From Kaistella sp. SH40-3 (lineage in GTDB: Bacteria > Bacteroidota > Bacteroidia > Flavobacteriales > Weeksellaceae): 64,000 nt of DNA. The notes under the pieces were generated by a model that saw only the letters and a list, made by a program, of their open reading frames with translations, was not told the origin of the DNA and did not search any database. This document shows, piece by piece, positions 53,617 to 62,308 of this stretch. Numbering within the stretch: position 1 is the first letter of the stretch; the number at the start of each line of letters is the position of its first letter. The stretch lies in contig NZ_JAQYUS010000005.1 of NCBI RefSeq assembly GCF_030686865.1, positions 224,568-288,567 on the forward strand. The letters run 5' to 3'. The position numbers and the translations under genes were made by a program.

Positions 53617-54525
53617 ATGTTAGTAAACCATATCATTAAAGAGTCTGTGCCGTTCGCACAATTTTCGTCTGTTAAGTTGACGGAAACTTTTAATCCGTTA
53701 TTTGATGTTGAACAAGACACTGACCGTGGTTCAGAATACTATTGCCAGCAATTAATATCAAAAGTCTTTTCAATAACCCACTCTCAAATTCCCGAATTTA
53801 TTTGTCATCATTGCAAACAGGTATCAGAGTCCATGCTTTGGTTAAATAAATTCGAAAAACTCATTTCTGTTAATGATGAATTATTTAAAGGCGAGCGGGG
53901 TCAGAGCAGATTGGTCAAACTTTATACATCTATCGAATCGAAACGCAATACATTAAAGTCTTTAGATCTTAATGTAAGTCTGTTAAGACCAAATAAGAAG
54001 CAAATTAATGCAGAATCAGAAGAACGTTATTTCTCATTTTGGGAATTAAAGAATAAACTGGCTACCTTAAGCAGTGACAATGAAAAAATCCTTCTTTTAA
54101 TGGAAGAGAAATTTGAATATCTACAGGCCAATATTGAATTTGTCAACAGAAATCTTCAGGATTATAATCTGCAATGCAAAAAAGAGATTGAGCATTTATA
54201 TGCCTTAAAAAAGTTGAAAGAAGAAATATCGAAAATTGATAGTCCGGAAGTTGTACAAAAGACTTTTCAGGGAAAAATAAAACTACATGGTCCAACAAAT
54301 ATTTTAGTCCATGCTTTTAAACAGATGATGTATGGTTTAAAACCAAACGGCAATTTTTATATTCAAATGACAAACAGTGAGTTAGCAGATTTTATCTGTG
54401 ATAGTTTTCTGGATCAACACGGAAAGACGCTTTCAAAATCCACAGTGCTCACATACCTGTCTCCAACCAGAACCGATAAAGATCCGAATAATGACAGTGC
54501 TGTTACTTGGAAGTCTGATTTTTGA
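53617..54525 (+). CDS. Unknown mobile-element protein (integrase-excisionase interval)
   Basis: A 302-aa soluble protein that I do not recognise firmly. The middle (about 110-215) is helical and charged. The C-terminus (LADFICDSFLDQHGKTLSKSTVLTYLSPTR) recurs, as I recall, in proteins of this position in Bacteroidetes islands, where RteC-like or element-control roles are proposed. No catalytic motif visible. Confidence 0.75.
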   Translation: MLVNHIIKESVPFAQFSSVKLTETFNPLFDVEQDTDRGSEYYCQQLISKVFSITHSQIPEFICHHCKQVSESMLWLNKFEKLISVNDELFKGERGQSRLVKLYTSIESKRNTLKSLDLNVSLLRPNKKQINAESEERYFSFWELKNKLATLSSDNEKILLLMEEKFEYLQANIEFVNRNLQDYNLQCKKEIEHLYALKKLKEEISKIDSPEVVQKTFQGKIKLHGPTNILVHAFKQMMYGLKPNGNFYIQMTNSELADFICDSFLDQHGKTLSKSTVLTYLSPTRTDKDPNNDSAVTWKSDF

Positions 54526-54658
54526 ATTTCAGAAAATCTTATAATACTATTGATAATTAAGTGGTTGCAAAAAACTTAGTCCGATCAGACTAAAAAAGAC
54601 CAATCAGACTTCCGGAACCTTTATTCCTTTGCTTCATAATCTTAAAACCAATAGTATT

Positions 54659-54937
54659 ATGGAAGCAATTATTTTAACCAAAGAACAATTTGAAGGTTTA
54701 ATCGCTAAAATCGATGACCTCTCAAGGAACTTCAATTCTCGGAATGGTTCAAAACAGGACCAGTTTCTCGATAATGAAGAATTCATAACCATGATGAAGA
54801 TCTCCAGAAGAACCGCCCAAACTTGGCGTGACGAAGGCAAGATTTCTTTCTCTCAAGTCGGTAACAAAATCTACTACAAACTTTCTGATGTAGAGAAAAC
54901 GATGCAGGAGCATTACAACAAATCCTTTGCGAAATAG
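54659..54937 (+). CDS. Helix-turn-helix protein (excisionase/MerR-like)
   Basis: A 92-aa protein with a MerR-like winged HTH of the excisionase family (FLDNEEFITMMKISRRTAQTWRDEGKISFSQVGNKIYYKLSDVEK). ATG 54659 (MEAIILTKEQFEGL) is the natural start. It is followed by a strong terminator. Likely regulator or excisionase for the island. Confidence 0.85.
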   Translation: MEAIILTKEQFEGLIAKIDDLSRNFNSRNGSKQDQFLDNEEFITMMKISRRTAQTWRDEGKISFSQVGNKIYYKLSDVEKTMQEHYNKSFAK

Positions 54938-54967
54938 TAATTCATTTCCCGCTTTTTTCTGAAATCT

Positions 54968-54996
54968 AAAAGCCCTCTACATTTCAGAGGGCTTTT
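54968..54996 (+). terminator. Terminator after the HTH gene
   Basis: Perfect 11-bp stem AAAAGCCCTCT/AGAGGGCTTTT around ACATTTC. Confidence 0.93.
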
Positions 54997-55056
54997 GTCT
55001 AAGACTCAATGTCTAAAGTTCAGTATCTACCATCTAACCTCCAAAATCTAATCAAA

Positions 55057-57216
55057 ATGAAATCAACCATATTTATAAATTTCAATGAAGTTGTTGAAAA
55101 CAAAGACATCCTGAAAATATTAGATGATATTAAAACGGGCGTATATATTAACCCGATTACTTATCTCAGAAAATCACTCGCCGATAATAAAATGGAGGCT
55201 GCAGAAAGAGCCAAGAAATCACTTCCGGCATTCACACCCTCTGCAACTTTTAAAAGGGGCCGTAAAATGGAATTTCTTACAAAGTATAATCCTTTAGTGG
55301 TTTTGGATATTGATAAACTTCCAAAGGAAAAACTAAAGGAGTGCCGGAAAACCTTACTGGAAGAACCTTTAGTATTTGCCTCATTTCTAAGCCCCTCTGG
55401 CAACGGTATAAAAATTCTGGTCCAAATAGAAACCGAAAAAGAGAATCACAAAGAAACCTTTCTGGCTTTACAGAAACACTTTGAACAACTTCTCCAGGTT
55501 GAAATCGACAAATCAGGAAAAGACATCACCCGTCTATGTTTCGTCTCCTTCGATCCCGAATTATTCCTGAACGAAAACTCCACCGTCTTTACAACAGCAT
55601 CGAAGCAATCTTCCACTGTAAGTAATCACAACCATCCTTCATCCAGCATCAAACATCAAACACCCATCACTTACGACGCAGTCTACGAACACACCGTCCG
55701 TTTTACCGAAAAAAAAGAATCATTCGTGGACGGTAACAGAAACAATTTCGTCTTCCAGTTGGCGAATAATCTCAACAGGAAAGGGATTCCGGAAGCAATG
55801 GCTCTGGGTTATATTTTAGCAGATTATGACTACAACAGTCAGGAAGTTGCCACCGCTGTAAAAAGTGCTTATGCAAATACTTCAGACTTTAATACCGATG
55901 ATTTTAAACCTCAAAAACAAACTGGAAAATCCGCGCAATCTGCGAGCGTAAAAGAACCTGATAAAAATACTTCAAAATCCCGGTCACTGAGCGGAGTCGA
56001 AGTGAGTGACGACGAAGAAACGCCATCCTATATCGATAAACTGGAAATGTTCCTAAACAAACGATACAACTTTCGCTACAATTCAGTGTTAGGAAAACTT
56101 GAATTCAAAACCCTCACCGCTCATCTTTGGAAACCGATGACTGACTTTGCAGAAAATTCAATCCTCCGCGAGATCCTGAAAGCAAAAGTGAAGTGCAGTA
56201 TCAATTCCTTACGGAATTTGCTGCACTCCGATTATTGCGAAATGTATGATCCATTCGAAGACTATTTTAAAGATCTTCCGGAAGTCCAGGATGACACCGA
56301 TTGGCTCGAAAAATTGGCAGATACCATCACTACTTCAAAACAGGACCTTTGGAGAATATGTTTCAAGAAATGGTTTGTTGCTATGGTGGCTTGTGTACTG
56401 AATGAAAAACAGGTAAATCAAACCGTCATTGTCTTTTCAGGAAAACAGGGTCTTGGTAAAACAACCTGGATAGAAAAACTAATGCCCACACCTTTAAAAG
56501 AATATATCTTTTCAGGGACTATAAATCCTAGCAATAAAGACACTTTAATCCACTTGGCAGAATGCATGTTGATTAATCTTGATGAACTCGAAAATCTAAA
56601 CAGAACCGAAATTGGCTCCCTAAAAGAAATCATTACAAAAACCCACATCAGGATTCGTAAAGCCTACGGCCATAACAACGAAAACATGCCACGAAGAGCC
56701 AGTTTCGCTGGCTCAGTAAATACCGCGCAATTCCTAAATGATACTACTGGCTCGCGCCGTTTCCTCTGCTTTGAAGTAGAGCACATCGAATACACCCATG
56801 ATATTGATATTAATTTAGTGTACTCGCAAGCATTGAAACTGTACAACGATGGTTTCCGCCATTGGTTCAATCAGGAAGAAACAAAAGAGATCAATGCGAA
56901 TAATGAACAGTATCAGTTGAAATCGCCGGAAGAAGAATTACTTCTGACTTGGTTTGAACCTGCAAATAGACACAATGCAACCTACTTTTTCAATACCACA
57001 CAGATTGCACAGGTATTAGCAAGCAGAGCGAATTTAAATATTACAGATACTTCAGTTCGTAAAATTGGTATGGCTTTAAAGAAGCATGGCTTTACCAGAA
57101 TCTCTAAGAATAAGATTTACGTTTACCCAATTCTTTTGAAAGAATTTGAAGAGGTCGATAAGGAAAACAAGCAGTCTGGGGACAAATTACCTGATACATT
57201 ATTCCAGCAAATTTAA
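55057..57216 (+). CDS. VapE-like primase/helicase with BT4734-like N-terminal domain
   Basis: A 719-aa protein. The N-terminal about 190 residues match the BT4734-like primase-associated domain (LVVLDIDKLPKEKLKECRKTL, FLSPSGNGIKILVQIE). A disordered linker at about 290-335 includes SRSLSGVEVSD, encoded by a dispersed repeat copy. The C-terminal half is a VapE-type P-loop ATPase: Walker A VFSGKQGLGKTTW, Walker B CMLINLDELEN. It presumably primes or replicates the island DNA. ATG 55009 (16 residues earlier) lies in a micro-repeat leader. Confidence 0.88.
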   Translation: MKSTIFINFNEVVENKDILKILDDIKTGVYINPITYLRKSLADNKMEAAERAKKSLPAFTPSATFKRGRKMEFLTKYNPLVVLDIDKLPKEKLKECRKTLLEEPLVFASFLSPSGNGIKILVQIETEKENHKETFLALQKHFEQLLQVEIDKSGKDITRLCFVSFDPELFLNENSTVFTTASKQSSTVSNHNHPSSSIKHQTPITYDAVYEHTVRFTEKKESFVDGNRNNFVFQLANNLNRKGIPEAMALGYILADYDYNSQEVATAVKSAYANTSDFNTDDFKPQKQTGKSAQSASVKEPDKNTSKSRSLSGVEVSDDEETPSYIDKLEMFLNKRYNFRYNSVLGKLEFKTLTAHLWKPMTDFAENSILREILKAKVKCSINSLRNLLHSDYCEMYDPFEDYFKDLPEVQDDTDWLEKLADTITTSKQDLWRICFKKWFVAMVACVLNEKQVNQTVIVFSGKQGLGKTTWIEKLMPTPLKEYIFSGTINPSNKDTLIHLAECMLINLDELENLNRTEIGSLKEIITKTHIRIRKAYGHNNENMPRRASFAGSVNTAQFLNDTTGSRRFLCFEVEHIEYTHDIDINLVYSQALKLYNDGFRHWFNQEETKEINANNEQYQLKSPEEELLLTWFEPANRHNATYFFNTTQIAQVLASRANLNITDTSVRKIGMALKKHGFTRISKNKIYVYPILLKEFEEVDKENKQSGDKLPDTLFQQI
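55982..56010. repeat. Dispersed palindromic repeat inside vapE
   Basis: GTCACT (55983-55988) and AGTGAC (56005-56010) bound a copy of the GAGC-n-GTCGAAGTG element. It is in frame and encodes SLSGVEVSD in a linker. Confidence 0.6.
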
Positions 57217-57593
57217 AATCAAAATAGATACGTCGGATTTCATTTTAACGAGTGGTTGCTGAGCATGTCGAAGCACACTCATTTTCTTTGATAAACGTTG
57301 TTTTATGGGAGTAAGTGGAGTAAGTGATTTTTCAGTAAACAATTTTTATTTTTTTTAACTCAAATAAAATAGGCTGAAATAGAACATTTCAAAGCAAAGG
57401 GCGAAGTACCCTTTATTACTTTGCGTTCAAATCATCGTTTAAAATAGTTTTTTTTGAAATTAAAAAACAAATTATTCTTTTTGGCCAAATTCAGTTACTT
57501 ACTTACTCCATGATTTATTTCCTCTTTTTTCTTCGGTTTGCTTTTCGTATTTTTGGAAGTCCCATCAAAAAAATAAATTCTTTCACATTTTAC
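57217..57593. other. 377-bp gap before hsdM with repeat and hairpin
   Basis: It contains a palindromic dispersed repeat at 57250-57280 (ends GAGTG/CACTC, core TGAGCATGTCGAAG), a hairpin AAAGGG-CGAAGTA-CCCTTT at 57396-57414 of the short-hairpin family, and AGTAAGTGGAGTAAGTGA direct repeats near 57310-57328. No gene is seen; hsdM control signals are presumably within. Confidence 0.55.
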
Positions 57594-59060
57594 ATGAGCA
57601 ACTTTACACAGACCTTTAAAAATATTGACGACTTATTGTACAAAGATTCAGGTGCAGACAGCGAAATCGACTATATCGAGCAGTCTTCCTGGATTTTATT
57701 TTTGCGCTATCTCGAATCTTTAGAACAGGACAAAGAAGATCAGGCAATCTTGGAAGGAAAAGAATATCAATACATACTCGAAGAAAAATTCCGCTGGAGT
57801 AGTTGGGCAAAACCCAAATCGCAAAACGGAGTGGCAAGTCATCATCTGGAATTATCAGGTCCCGATTTAGTACAGTTTGTTCAAACCGAACTTTTTCCTT
57901 ACCTCGCAGAATTTAAGAATTTACACATCGATAATCCTAAAACGATTGAATACAAAATCGGTGAGATTTTCTCGGAACTTAATAATAAAGTAAAGTCTGG
58001 GTATAATCTTAGGGAGATTATCGATATGGTAGACCAACTGCCTTTCGGTACTTCCAAAGACAAACATGAACTCAGTCACCTTTACGAAACCAAAATCAAA
58101 AACATGGGGAATGCCGGCAGAAATGGCGGGCAATATTATACCCCACGTCCGCTGATTCGTGCCATGATTTCGGTGATTGATCCGAAAATTGGAGAAAAAA
58201 TTTATGATCCCGCTTGTGGAAGTGCAGGTTTCCTTTGCGAAGCGTACGATTACCTCTATCAAAAGATGGATAAGACCTCGCTGAATTTGGCGACACTTCA
58301 GGACGAAACTTTTTACGGAAAAGAGAAAAAAAACCTCGCCTATATCATCGGTACCATGAATATGATTCTGCACGGCATTGAAGCACCAAACATAACGCAC
58401 ACTAATACTTTGGGCGACAGCATTCGAGATATTCAGGAAAAAGACCGTTACCATATCATTTTAGCCAATCCGCCTTTTGGTGGTAAGGAAAGAGTTGAAG
58501 TACAGCAAAACTTTGATATTAAAACCGGGGAAACCGCTTTTCTCTTTATGCAGCATTTTATTAAATCTTTGAAAGCAGGCGGAAGAGCATCTGTAGTTAT
58601 TAAAAACACCTTTCTTAGCAATACCGATAATGCTTCTGTGGCATTGAGAAAACACCTTTTGGAAACCTGTAATCTACATACGGTCTTAGATATGCCACAA
58701 GGAACATTTCTGGGTGCTGGTGTAAAAACGGTGGTCTTGTTTTTTACCAAAGGAGAACCCACTACCAAAACATGGTTTTACCAAATGATCGCAGGCAGAA
58801 GTATGGGTAAAACAAATCCTTTGAACGATAATGATTTAAAAGACTTTGTCACTTTAGAAAAAACGAAACCTGAAACCGAACAATCCTGGATGCTCAATAT
58901 TGCTGATATTGATCAAAACACTTTTGATCTTTCTGTTAAAAATCCTAATAAACCCGAAGAAGAACCTTTGCGCGAGCCGGTCTTAATATTAGAAGAAATG
59001 CAGTCTTTGGATGAGGAAACCAATGAGATTTTATCAACTTTAAATGAATTGGTAGGATGA
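57594..59060 (+). CDS. hsdM: Type I restriction-modification DNA methyltransferase subunit
   Basis: A 488-aa N6-adenine methyltransferase. N-terminal HsdM helical domain (NFTQTFKNIDDLLYKDSGAD), SAM motif I DPACGSAGFLCEAYD and catalytic motif IV LANPPFGGKER. I start at ATG 57594; 57510 would add 28 residues atypical of the family. The C-terminus EILSTLNELVG is repeated at the end of the next protein. Its stop overlaps that gene (ATGA). Confidence 0.94.
   Translation: MSNFTQTFKNIDDLLYKDSGADSEIDYIEQSSWILFLRYLESLEQDKEDQAILEGKEYQYILEEKFRWSSWAKPKSQNGVASHHLELSGPDLVQFVQTELFPYLAEFKNLHIDNPKTIEYKIGEIFSELNNKVKSGYNLREIIDMVDQLPFGTSKDKHELSHLYETKIKNMGNAGRNGGQYYTPRPLIRAMISVIDPKIGEKIYDPACGSAGFLCEAYDYLYQKMDKTSLNLATLQDETFYGKEKKNLAYIIGTMNMILHGIEAPNITHTNTLGDSIRDIQEKDRYHIILANPPFGGKERVEVQQNFDIKTGETAFLFMQHFIKSLKAGGRASVVIKNTFLSNTDNASVALRKHLLETCNLHTVLDMPQGTFLGAGVKTVVLFFTKGEPTTKTWFYQMIAGRSMGKTNPLNDNDLKDFVTLEKTKPETEQSWMLNIADIDQNTFDLSVKNPNKPEEEPLREPVLILEEMQSLDEETNEILSTLNELVG
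59028..59050 (+). repeat. Direct repeat, left copy (hsdM 3' end)
   Basis: Twenty-three bases identical to 59909-59931, in the same reading frame, encoding ILSTLNEL in both. Extending left by three bases leaves one mismatch. The copies are 881 bp apart and bracket the ORF6N gene. Confidence 0.95.
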
Positions 59061-59938
59061 AGAATGAAGTTTTAAAAGTAGAGAACAGGATCTTTGATAT
59101 TGAAGGTGAAAAAGTAATGCTGGATAGTGATCTTGCAAAAATGTATGGTGTTGCAACGAAAGTTTTGAACCAGGCAGTTAAGAGGAATTTAGACAGATTC
59201 CCAAAGCAGTTTAGATTTGTATTATCAGAATTACAATATGAAAACTTGTGGTCACAAATTGTGACCACAAGTGGATCTTCACAAAATCACGGAGGTAGAA
59301 GAACAATGCCATTTGTATTTACTGAGCAAGGTGTTGCGATGCTTTCCGCCGTATTAAAAAGTGATACAGCAGTAAAAGTAAGTGTAGAAATAATGCAGGC
59401 TTTTGTGCAGATGCGAAACAATATCAATAGCAATATTTCCCTATTGCAGTTATCACAGGATTTTGAACAATTCAAATTGCAAACTGGTGGTAACTTTGAT
59501 AAGATCTTTAAAGCGTTGGAAGGAAATACAGAAATTCCCAAACAAGGTATTTTCTTTGAAGGGCAAACTTATGATGCCTTTGTTTTCATGAAACAATTGA
59601 TTGGCAAAGCAAAAACCAATCTAACGATTATAGACAATTACATTGATGAAACCGTTATTACAATGCTTACGGCTAAAACAGAAGGTGTAAAAGTGAATTT
59701 ACTTACCAAAAATATCAGCAAACAATTAGAATTAGAAGTAAAAAAAGCAAATCTGCAATATCCGTCGATAAGATTGAAGAAATTTGATTCTTCACACGAT
59801 CGTTTTATCATTATCGATGGCAAAGAAATCTATCATCTTGGTGCATCTTTAAAAGATTTGGGAAACAAGTGGTTTGCATTTTCAAAAATGGAGGTAGGAA
59901 GTGTAGAAATTTTATCAACTTTAAATGAATTAATTTAA
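59057..59938 (+). CDS. ORF6N-domain protein with PLD-like C-terminal part, within the hsd operon
   Basis: A 293-aa protein. The N-terminal ORF6N DNA-binding domain (about 8-115) reads FDIEGEKVMLDSDLAKMYGV, NLDRFPKQFRFVLSELQ and FVFTEQGVAMLSAVL. The C-terminal half has a PLD-like pattern (DNYIDETVITML; HDRFIIIDGKEIYHLGASLKDLGNKWFAF) with only one clear HxK-like site. The last ten residues (EILSTLNELI) copy the HsdM tail. Such proteins accompany RM systems but their role is unproven; antirestriction, phase control or defence are possible. It sits between hsdM and hsdS, overlapping by 4 bp and ending one base before hsdS. Confidence 0.87.
   Translation: MKNEVLKVENRIFDIEGEKVMLDSDLAKMYGVATKVLNQAVKRNLDRFPKQFRFVLSELQYENLWSQIVTTSGSSQNHGGRRTMPFVFTEQGVAMLSAVLKSDTAVKVSVEIMQAFVQMRNNINSNISLLQLSQDFEQFKLQTGGNFDKIFKALEGNTEIPKQGIFFEGQTYDAFVFMKQLIGKAKTNLTIIDNYIDETVITMLTAKTEGVKVNLLTKNISKQLELEVKKANLQYPSIRLKKFDSSHDRFIIIDGKEIYHLGASLKDLGNKWFAFSKMEVGSVEILSTLNELI
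59244..59272. repeat. Perfect 14-bp inverted repeat inside the ORF6N gene
   Basis: ACTTGTGGTCACAA (59244-59257), one base, then its exact reverse complement (59259-59272). It encodes about residues 63-72, in the variable part between ORF6N segments. Confidence 0.9.
59909..59931 (+). repeat. Direct repeat, right copy (ORF6N 3' end)
   Basis: Identical over 23 bases to 59028-59050. It is followed by ATTTAATATG leading directly into hsdS, as an original hsdM end would be. Confidence 0.95.
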
Positions 59939-59939
59939 T

Positions 59940-61121
59940 ATGACTAAGAGTATTGAAATTAAAAAATTTGAAGATTTTTTTGATATAACATCAAGTAAGA
60001 GAGTTTACAAATCAGAATGGACTACCGACGGAGTACCTTTTTACAGAACACGAGAAATAGTAAAGATTTCTAAATATGGTTCTGTGGAAAATGAATTATA
60101 TATTTCGAACGAAATGTATAATGATTACAAATTAAAATATGGTGTTCCACAAGAAGGGGATATATTAGTTACTGCTGTCGGCACACTTGGTATCTGCTAT
60201 TGTATTAAAGAAAATGATAAATTTTATTTTAAAGATGGTAATATTATTTGGTTAAAAAAAAAGCAAGAAATAAACAGTAGATATGTAGAATATCTTTTCA
60301 AATCTGAATCTGTTATTAAGCAAGTTAATAGTCACATTGGCGCAGTAGTAGGGACATTTACTATTGAAAAAGCAAAAAAAACTAAAATACCTGTTCCTCC
60401 ACTTACCCAGCAACAAGCCATTGTAGAAAAATTAGATTTCGCTTTTGAAGCCATAGAAAAAGCCAAAGCCAATATTAAAAAAAATATACAAAACGCTAAA
60501 GAACTTTTTCAAAGTAAACTGAATGAGATTTTTTCGCAGAAAGGGGAAGGTTGGGAAATTAGATCTTTAGGTGAATTAGGAAAAGTGTCAATGTGCAAAA
60601 GAATAATGAAGGATCAGACTAAAGATGAAGGAGATATTCCTTTTTATAAAATTGGAACTTTCGGAAAAAAACCTAATGCATTCATCAGTAAAGAAATTTT
60701 TCATGAGTATAGTAGAAAATATTCTTATCCTAAAAAAGGAGAAATTTTACTTTCTGCTTCAGGAACGATAGGAAGATGTGTTGTATTTGACGGTGCGCCT
60801 TCTTTTTTTCAAGACTCAAATATTGTTTGGATTACTCATGATGAAAAATTAGTTTTAAATGAATTTCTATTTCAATTTTATAAAATATGTGACTGGAATC
60901 CATCAAAAGGTGCGACAATATCAAGACTTTACAATAATGATTTAAAAAAAATCAAAATTAACTTTCCAAAAATTGAACAACAAAAAAAACTGATTCCCCG
61001 TATTGAAAAATTACAAGAGCAAACCGATATTCTTCAAGAAAAATACAAGCAAAAACTAGCCAATCTGGAAGAACTGAAGAAAAGTATTTTGGAGAAAGCT
61101 TTTAAAGGGGAGTTAGCCTAA
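59940..61121 (+). CDS. hsdS: Type I restriction-modification specificity subunit
   Basis: A 393-aa protein with two target-recognition half-sites, each opening with similar sequence (FFDITSSKRVYKSEW...VPFYRTREI and GKVSMCKRIMKDQ...IPFYKIGTF), and two conserved helical spacers ending PPLTQQQAIVEKLDFAFEAI and FPKIEQQKKLIPRIEKL, with the C-terminal LEELKKSILEKAFKGEL. It recognises a bipartite DNA site, not deducible here. One base after the ORF6N stop. Confidence 0.94.
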   Translation: MTKSIEIKKFEDFFDITSSKRVYKSEWTTDGVPFYRTREIVKISKYGSVENELYISNEMYNDYKLKYGVPQEGDILVTAVGTLGICYCIKENDKFYFKDGNIIWLKKKQEINSRYVEYLFKSESVIKQVNSHIGAVVGTFTIEKAKKTKIPVPPLTQQQAIVEKLDFAFEAIEKAKANIKKNIQNAKELFQSKLNEIFSQKGEGWEIRSLGELGKVSMCKRIMKDQTKDEGDIPFYKIGTFGKKPNAFISKEIFHEYSRKYSYPKKGEILLSASGTIGRCVVFDGAPSFFQDSNIVWITHDEKLVLNEFLFQFYKICDWNPSKGATISRLYNNDLKKIKINFPKIEQQKKLIPRIEKLQEQTDILQEKYKQKLANLEELKKSILEKAFKGELA

Positions 61122-61249
61122 GCTGATATTTTAATGTTGTCAGACTTTTAAACTTGGACAGAATTCACAAGATGACAAATTATGAATTGAAGATAGAATT
61201 AAGTTCAAACTTGAAGATATAATTACACACAAATAAAACACAAAATACT

Positions 61250-62308
61250 ATGGCGAAAATTAAAAGATGGGGTGAGAACCTTGATGTAAAAAACATTGTA
61301 ATACATCAACTTCTAAAAGAAAGTGGCGATAGACTAGTAAAGGCTAAGCTATCAGAAAATCTTCTGCATATTGGTGATAAAGAAAAGGTTTTTTTGGGTA
61401 ATCTAGATCACTCGTATCATAAAAAATCAAATCCAATTTATGGGATTTTTGCAAATGAGTACCCGCATTTTAAAACTTTATTAAAATCGTATCTTAGTGG
61501 AGAAATAGAATTTTTTGAGTTTTCAGTGGAGGTTACTAATTATTACGAAACTGTCTTAAAAAGAACACCCGCTTCGACTGGTGGATTCATGATTTTATGT
61601 GAATATACTAACACTACAACCAATTGTGACTTACTGCTGGTTTTAATGATTAATAATAAAGACGGATATTTGATTAATGAAGAAGATTTAACTCTCGAGA
61701 ATGTTAAAAATTTAGATTTAAGCAAAGTAGATGTTGCCTGTATCATAAATCTAACTGATTGGGCCAAAATAGAAGACGCTGAACCAACTGATCGTACAAC
61801 CTATTTGTCGTTCGTAAAAGGTTTGAAAGAAGTTAGTTTTTATTTTATGTCTTTTATTGATGTAAATAATAAAAATACAAGTTCTGAATCAACAAGTAGA
61901 TTGGTTAGAGCAATCGATGATTATGCTGATAGAAAAGGATGGGATCGAGATACTAAAATTAATAAGAGAAATAGAGTATTTACTCATTGCGAAGAATGTA
62001 TGAACGCAAAAAGAGAAATTTTACTTTCAAGTATATCTCCTTTTATGAATGAAGAAAATCCGCAAGATTTTGAAGATTTTTGCATGAGCGATGATTATAA
62101 AGTAAGTGCTATAATTAGTGGGGATCGAACTAAAATGAGGAATTTAAAAACCATAATTTTCGCAGATAAGCAACTTAAAATAGAATTTGATACAAAACTT
62201 GTTTTAGACGAACTAATTATACTTAGTCCGAATGAAAAAAATTTAACAATAAAAAATATTTCTCCACTATTACGGGATAAAATATTAGCGCTTACAAAAA
62301 ATGCTTAA
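61250..62308 (+). CDS. NdpA/YejK-like (NA37) nucleoid-associated protein
   Basis: A 352-aa protein. Residues about 175-245 match the NA37 pattern TTYLSFVKGLKEVSFYFMSFIDV and LVRAIDDYADRKGWDRDTKINKRNRVFTHCEE, aligning with E. coli YejK (NdpA). Those proteins bind nucleoid DNA. It starts 128 bp after hsdS and overlaps the following membrane-protein gene by 8 bp. It is an accessory insertion between hsdS and hsdR and visibly more AT-rich than hsdM. Confidence 0.75.
   Translation: MAKIKRWGENLDVKNIVIHQLLKESGDRLVKAKLSENLLHIGDKEKVFLGNLDHSYHKKSNPIYGIFANEYPHFKTLLKSYLSGEIEFFEFSVEVTNYYETVLKRTPASTGGFMILCEYTNTTTNCDLLLVLMINNKDGYLINEEDLTLENVKNLDLSKVDVACIINLTDWAKIEDAEPTDRTTYLSFVKGLKEVSFYFMSFIDVNNKNTSSESTSRLVRAIDDYADRKGWDRDTKINKRNRVFTHCEECMNAKREILLSSISPFMNEENPQDFEDFCMSDDYKVSAIISGDRTKMRNLKTIIFADKQLKIEFDTKLVLDELIILSPNEKNLTIKNISPLLRDKILALTKNA

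Noticed and set aside
57921..58454. 177-codon antisense ORF within hsdM
   Set aside because: Opposite the conserved methyltransferase motifs, with no recognisable product.
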